Positions 57,251 to 64,000 of a stretch of 64,000 bases of DNA are shown here, one piece after another; position 1 is the first letter of the stretch; the number at the start of each line of letters is the position of its first letter. A model generated the notes under the pieces. That model was not told where the DNA came from, did not search any database, and was given only the letters and a program-made list of their open reading frames with translations. Source of the DNA: Diphasiastrum complanatum (taxonomy: Eukaryota > Streptophyta > Lycopodiopsida > Lycopodiales > Lycopodiaceae); contig CM055102.1 in assembly GCA_029204225.1 (NCBI GenBank), forward strand, positions 34,034,585 through 34,098,584, written 5' to 3'. Made by a program: the position numbers and the translations under genes.

Positions 57251-57511
57251 TGGCAGCCTCCCTGAAGTTGTCATCACGTTAAATACTTGAAATTATAAAA
57301 GACAATTTTCAAATAAAAACAAAGTTGACATTTGCAAAATTTAAATTTAAATGATGACACACGTGAATAGAAGAATAAAGAAATAATATGTTTCACTTCT
57401 ATAGAACTTGGAATGAAAGAAATCTGGCACTTACTTCATGACATGGTTCAGCTGATTGTTTTGTCGTTCAAATGATTGATTTTGGTATAAGCCAAGAAAA
57501 ACATACCATTT

Positions 57512-58280
<769 letters not shown>

Positions 58281-58283
<3 letters not shown>

Positions 58284-60138
58284 CCTTATATACTTGTTTT
58301 GCTCATAACATCCAACGTGAAGTCAATGCTTGAGATTACATGTAAAAATGTGAAGCCCAAAATGTAAGATTGCATGTAGAATGTTTTTAAGCCCAAAATA
58401 TAAGAATACATATAAAAATGTAAAGCCCCAAATCTTGCAAGATTGCAATAAAAAATTGCAAGTTCTTGTCTATTAAAGAGTTAATATATTCCTATAGGTT
58501 GTGGCAAGTGGGTCTTGGAGTGGAATCAAATTCCAACAGACCCTTGCCCTTATATTTGTACGTTATGTAAACTATTAGATATATTGAGATTGACAAGTAG
58601 ATGCTTTCAATAAATGATCTTACTCATAATGGTTTTGTGATTGCAATAGATTTTTTAATCTTGTAATGCATACTCATGAAATCGCTATCATATTCAATGG
58701 TCTATCAAGGATGTCACTTTCAATGTGTAATTTTTTTTATTTTCATGACTAATGGCACATAAGAGTTTTGTAGTCCGGGCCTATTGATGTCAAATTGAAA
58801 TCATTGTGTATGTAGGTAAATCAAGGAGATAGTAATTGAATTCCAAGTTGATATTTATTTGAGAGGTCATCCATGTTAATGTCCTTGTGTTGATTGAAGA
58901 TTGTGGTACTAAATCTTGGAATGTTATATTTTGTTTTTTAAACTATATGTTAAATTGCAATTAAAATATTTAAGGTTTTCATTAGCTTGTTTGGGCTAGT
59001 GCTATTGACCACCGAGCAACAAATTCATGCAACATATCATTCTACTACTCATTTTAACTTACCAACATTTAGTATACATCAATTTAGACCACTAGTCCTT
59101 AGGCTAGTGTTATGGTATGTGCACAACACCAAAAAAACACGTATGCTCAACAGCGAAGTTGATTGGTGCTTTTTAGAGAACCAGTAGGTAGTCTTGGGTA
59201 AGAACTTGGCAACTCTAATTGTTCAAATGGCATTGTCATATTGAAAGTCTCACATGGGTCTAAGTTGTTAGGGATGTAGACGTACCTTGATCACATAAAT
59301 TTCCTAACCATAGGCAATATGAGACCTAGCAAAGACATTTTTATGTCTCTCATTATGATCACAAGATGAATTGAAGAACTCTCAATCTCACAATTGAAAA
59401 TGAGCCAAAATACAAAATACAGTAAATTGTCTATGAATTATTACCATAGGTCAGCTTAAATTAGAGGTGTACTATCTTTAAGGAGATATTATATGATTAT
59501 AAATAAATATCACTAGTTAGCTTTGATGGTCTAAAGACTAGTCCACCATCATCTATTTAGGATAATAATGGTTTCGGGCCCCATAAATTCTAACACGATT
59601 ATTACTTGAGAGTAGTCAAGTTGATCATTATTTTAATGTCGAAAATCATGCATCACTTGACAAAAGAATATCATCTCTCTTATTGTGCTTTTCAATGAAG
59701 GATCTTCATGAGTTGTGCTAATTCCGAGGTTGTAAATAGCACAGCTGATGACCAACAGTTGGAAGAAAAGAGTAGCTTGCCTTAAACCATCGATTAGTGA
59801 ATCATCCTGGCCTGCTCCTTATGTTGCTTAGGCAGCTTGGTGAAGATATTATTAGCCTTGGCTGATCAATGTGGGCTGGAAATTCATAAGCTCTTTCTTA
59901 TCGGGAGTTAACCAGCTGCTTTTGTTACGGTACTGATCTAGCGTTTGTACACGAGTTCATAGCAGTTAATAGCTGAGGACGTACTCGTCCATTTTGATTT
60001 TCACGACTTCGATATATTTGCTTTGATAGAAATCTTTTACAGGTAGAAAAGATGGAATCTGTTATTGGGTTTTCTGTGTCTGATATTGATGAGTATGCAT
60101 TGGAAGGTCAGCTGATAATTTGGAATACTATCTTCGCA
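58281..60138 (+). repeat. OMT upstream region, duplicated in inverse at 30.4-32.5 kb
   Basis: Includes about 1.77 kb of 5' flank plus the first 87 bases of the OMT coding sequence. The homology begins immediately after the third CT microsatellite. No promoter elements are assigned with confidence; a TATATTT lies at about 60012. Confidence 0.88.
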
Positions 60139-61578
60139 TTTGCTTCGTCCATGGCTTTGAAGATTGCTATATTGTTGGACATCCCTGATATTCTTGCAAG
60201 GGCAGGACCTGAAGCTACCTTGTCCTCGGAACAGATTTCAGCAGAGCTACCAAGTAAGGAGCCTAAGGCAGATTATCTTAAACGCATCCTCAGATTCCTA
60301 GCAGTGAAGAAAATATATAGTGAAACTGCTGTAGAAAATTCGTTTGGAGTCAAGGAATGGCGTTACGGCCTTACGAACGCTTCCAAGTGGCTTGTCAAGG
60401 AGAACAATGATCTTTGCCTAGCACCCATGGCCGTCATGGAGCTAGATAAAGTCACCCAAGCACCCTGGCATCATGTCACGAGTGTGTCTTAGAAGGAGGT
60501 GACGCTTTTGAGAGAGCCAACGGTACAGACATTGGAATTATGCAAGTAAGCTCCCAGATTTTAACAATCTTTTCAATGAGGCCATGGCTGCTGCAAGCAA
60601 CATATCTATCTCCGCTGTTTTAAGACACTACGATCGGTTTAAGGATTTGAGTACGCTGGTAGATGTTGGTGGAGGTGTGGGACTGACCATATCAAAAATT
60701 GTAGCAGCGCATCCTGATATCAAGTGCATCAATTTTGATCTTCCGCACGTTGTTGCAGTAGCTCCTTCCATTCCTGGTAAGAAGATTTATTAGTGGAGCT
60801 TCCAAGGTCTTCATCACCTGTAAAATATGTACTAAAAAGCCAAAGTATTTTGAGTCTGGTTATAGCAGTAGTTTAAACAAATTTTGCCAACAGCGATAAA
60901 GGCCTTTAAGATGCGTAAGTAGCTCGTTCCTTTTTCCAGTAAGCATTTGAGATGACACAGTAAAATGACTGATCATGCAACTGTCTGCTCTAATATTCTT
61001 GGAGCTTAGGTGTTGAACACGTCGAGGGAGACATGTTTCAGAGTGTTCCATCAGCTGACGCTATCATGATGAAGGTGCAATTGCTGTTCATAGTCTTTTG
61101 GATCAGTTTCCTCAAAACCTTTATGAGTAATCAAATCATGAAACACTCACACCATGACTTTCTTGTGTGCGTTAAATGTGCTTGAGTTATCTGAGACTAA
61201 CAAGTTCCACAAACATCTGATAATAATCTCTATGTTTGAACTTTGCAGTGGATTATGCACGACTGGGATGATGAGCGATGCACCAAGATTTTACGCAATT
61301 GCTACAGGGCATTACCTGAGAAAGGCAAGGTGATTATCATCGATGCTGTCCTTGATCCATCAGAGAAAACAGATCCATACACATTCCTCAGATGTTCATT
61401 TGATCTTAATATGATTGCTCTTACAAATGGAGGATTGGAACGGACAAGGGAAGAATGGCACAATCTTCTCATTCAAGCTGGTTTTCAGAGCTATAAGATA
61501 TTCAAGATTCCTAATCTGCAGTCTGTAATAGAGGCTTACAAAACACAAGACAAAAATGGGTTTTGCCAAGAGACTTGA
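60052..61578 (+). pseudogene. Plant COMT-type O-methyltransferase with two frame breaks
   Basis: Class II plant O-methyltransferase (caffeate OMT type): a cytosolic SAM-dependent dimer methylating phenolic hydroxyls; the substrate cannot be told. Exon 1 60052-60776, exon 2 61010-61074, exon 3 61249-61578, all GT-AG; about 373 codons after allowing for two lost bases, close to the usual ~365. N-terminal dimerisation domain (about residues 20-110), SAM motif VDVGGGVG, NFDLPHV, GDMF, MMKWIMHDWDDE with the catalytic His, and GKVIIIDAVL are visible; the usual NxGG-ERT region reads TNGGLERTREEW. The reading frame breaks at about 60477 (after PWHHV) and again at about 60533 (between GTDI and WNYASKL), each as if one base were missing. 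Either a recent pseudogene or sequence errors in a working gene. No second copy of the deleted part exists in the window. Confidence 0.88.
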
Positions 61579-62233
61579 TTTATGCTTAAATAGTTAATGA
61601 TTAGCTTAATAATTTCATGTTTCTTGAATCCTCATCTTCCCTACAGGCTATCAATGAGCATAACTACATTGGTAATTTTCATATGAAATGTTTTACAGAA
61701 TCTTTCTAAATTTGATATGAAATGTTTTACAGAATGTCCCTTGGAAAGATTACAGAAAGGCCCCCATTTTAAATTTGGAGATCTATCTTGAAGCCAACCA
61801 CATAGATATCATAAGTGTCATGATGTGTGCTATGATTTGAATCCAGTTTTTGAGGTGGTTTCCATGCATTTGAAAACAATGTTATGACAATTTCAGCGTG
61901 CACGAGCCGATATTGCAAATATAGATTGTTTCAAGAAGAAAAACTATGACAATGTATCTTTCATTATGTGACGTTTGTTGACATATTCTCTTTTGAGGAC
62001 AGGTGTTTCCAAGAATGTTCCGAAAATGCCTCTCTATTGTAGCTACCTATGTGAACAAGCTACTACATCCCATGCTAAACTTTGATTTAGTGCCTAATCT
62101 TAAAGAAGAATCACAGATTTACACTTTAATTTGCAACGGAATGCAATTAAACTTCAAACTTCACAAATTTGCAATATTTTATAATATATAAGCTGTATAT
62201 CTAAGTGTGTGGGTATATATACATATATGTGTA

Positions 62234-62270
<37 letters not shown>

Positions 62271-62328
62271 ATAGAGAGACGGCACTAGAGTGAGTCGAGA
62301 CAATTTTCCTATAATGGAGACCGGCTTG
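61579..62328 (+). other. OMT 3' flank, (GT)n tract
   Basis: No gene recognised. A TG-rich tract with (GT)n lies at about 62220-62270. The sequence after it leads into the third transposase-like repeat at GACCGGCTTG (about 62319). Confidence 0.6.
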
Positions 62329-63600
62329 CGTGAGTGTGTGCGTGCATGCGTTCATGTGTGAGTGCATGAGTGCATGAGTTCATGTGTGTGTGGAAGGGTT
62401 CGATAGTGGAGCACATGCCTCCCTACCTCATGCTACCTCTTGCTCCCTACACTCTCCCAATTTGCATGTGCAATCCCTTTTGCCAAAATTCGGATGTTTT
62501 GTATGGCAGATGGATTTGCAAGTTTTGTATAAAAGAAGAGTGGTTTTTCAAAGTTCCACAACAACATTCTGGAGGTTTTTCGATTCTATTACCGAGGCTT
62601 TTCTAAATAATTAAAAAAAAAAAAACTTTTGAGATCGGTATACACATCGATTTATACCTCGGTAGCAAAACCTCGTTAATTACATCGGTTCCCGAGTTAT
62701 CACCATCCCACTCTGGCGTTGTTAAGAGAATGTGTTTGCAGAGGGATATATCGAGGGACCTAGGTAAATCCCTCGACAAGACTGGCTATTCCAAGGGACA
62801 TTCTGAAGGACCTCGAAATGGACTTCATCCAATCCTAGGAGTCTTTTGCACCAATTTTTATGACGGTGGTAAGCAAAATCATTTGTTCATAATTGTTAAT
62901 AAAAAAATTTGCAAATATTTGAGTTACATTTTATGCACTTAAAAGTTGATGAAGGGACACTTAACTTAAACCAATATATATTCAAACATAAATGTTCCGA
63001 GTACAGAGATATATTAGAAACTGACTTTCCAATACATGCATGCTACAATATTGAATCACCTAATTAGATCCAACTGAGTCATCCTCATCTTTTTGGCCAT
63101 TGACATCGCGATCGGACTCATATGCATGTGACTATGATGCATGGGATTGGGACTGCGATACCTGCGTCCAATGAAGATGAGGTTATTTGAGAAATGTGAT
63201 GAGAGTGAAAGTCAAACCACATGAATGTAGTGAAGTTAATTTAATATATCTTGAAACCATATATACCTCAAAGTATTCCATCCCAATCAATTCTCACTCC
63301 TTATCTCTCCAATAATTCGAGTAATGATTGCATGTTGTTGGAATATGCATACTTATACTCTTCTTTTGTGGGAGTCACTTTAAAGTAGATTTATAAATGA
63401 ACCGACAGAATTGTGATTATAATTTTAACAATATGCAAATAATCTGGGATACTATCAGAAGATTAGCAAAATAAAATTTGAATTTCGATAATGTCAAATT
63501 CAACGTATGGGTGGGGAGACTTACAAAATGGGCACGAAAAGAACTTTGGCCACCACTACCAAGGTGAGAAAGCATGTAAGAGCAGAGGTCGGAATGGACC
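62329..63600 (-). pseudogene. Ptta/En-Spm-like transposase 3' region, third copy
   Basis: Homologous to 780-1990, in the same orientation as the left arm. The minus strand has the end of the penultimate exon (GSGGQSSFRAHF followed by GTAAGT near 63530) and the last exon 63161-63060 with SHAYESDRDVNGQKDEDDS and the stop. A long 3' non-coding region carries many CGAGG/CCTCG words (62640-62830). An in-frame stop lies in the last exon. Unlike the other two copies it is not fused to a copia RT, so it shows where the repeat itself ends (about 62320). Confidence 0.55.
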
Positions 63601-63676
63601 TCGGAATAAAAGATGGTATAGTGCCTTGAATAGATCCGGATATTCTGAAGTTTGTTCCAACCTCCACTAATTTCCA

Positions 63677-63990
63677 CCCATTATCAACGGATCCATCAAT
63701 AAATGTACAAATTTGTTTCTAAAACGTGTAGATGTATTTTCATAAAGCATAATGTAAAATGAAATTGAATATATTCCTATACTGCAGAACGTGCATCTAC
63801 AACAAAAGATAGGAGATAAACATTTAAGATGTACCCATTCTCAACAAATTCATCAAGAAAAGTACAGATTTTTTTCTAAGATGTGCAGATATGTTTTCAT
63901 GAATCCTAATGAAAATAACGTTGAATGTAGTTCTACACTACAAAATGTGGATCTACAACAAAAAATAGAACACAAACTGGTACAATACTG
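63677..63990 (+). repeat. 157-bp tandem duplication
   Basis: Two diverged units, starting CCCATTATCAACGG at 63677 and CCCATTCTCAACAA at 63834. Both contain GTGGATCTACAACAAAA- or GTGCATCTACAACAAAA-type ends. The second reaches almost to the window edge, so more units may follow. Confidence 0.8.
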
Positions 63991-64000
63991 TACAAGTAGC

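Noticed and set aside
62283-62300. CACTAGAGTG as a CACTA-element terminus
   Set aside because: No matching inverted end or 3-bp target duplication, and the homology of the repeat starts ~35 bases further on.

Overview
The window looks like transposon-rich intergenic DNA from a vascular land plant. The evidence is degraded Ty1-copia and Ty3-gypsy retrotransposons, GT-AG introns, PBS sites complementary to initiator Met-tRNA, long (CT)n/(GA)n microsatellites and one plant caffeate-type O-methyltransferase (OMT) gene. Low gene density and layers of dead elements would suit a large genome such as a gymnosperm, but nothing here proves the lineage. No rRNA, CRISPR array or bacterial-type operon was seen.

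Layout. (1) 1-6.9 kb: minus-strand copia RT fragments, a Ptta/En-Spm-like transposase remnant and an unrecognised coiled-coil ORF cluster. Most of this recurs in inverted orientation at 40-47.7 kb. (2) 6.9-24.5 kb: a tandemly duplicated composite, B-D-C. B carries a copia gag (+) and a gypsy-like protease (-), D a minus-strand gag, and C the front of a gypsy element. Copy 1 lacks D; copy 2 runs into a nearly complete but broken gypsy gag-pol. (3) 24.5-26.7 kb: a second gypsy pol end, tail-to-tail with the first. (4) 26.7-33.6 kb: a dispersed repeat, a candidate LTR with PBS, an inverted copy of the OMT upstream region carrying only the first ~30 codons, and a short tRNA-derived retroposon with a 14-bp target-site duplication. 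(5) 33.8-37.5 kb: an unrecognised minus-strand multi-exon gene whose introns are filled with a degenerate AAGTACCAAA repeat. (6) 38-47.7 kb: a second copy of the dispersed repeat, a second SINE-like unit, a GC-rich island, a degenerate copia element and the right inverted arm. (7) 47.7-57.3 kb: three further copia fragments in alternating orientation and unrecognised coding debris. (8) 57.5-58.3 kb: three CT microsatellites in related tandem units. (9) 58.3-61.6 kb: the OMT locus, with three exons and two single-base frame breaks. (10) 62.3-63.6 kb: a third copy of the transposase 3' region, followed by a 157-bp tandem repeat.

There is no set of cooperating genes. The interest lies in how dead elements were duplicated as blocks (copies share the same stop codons), in the inverted partial copy of the OMT 5' region, in the intron-limited repeat of the 34-37 kb gene, and in the small tRNA-derived insertion. 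Exon limits, repeat edges and family names were read by eye; similarity searches were not possible.
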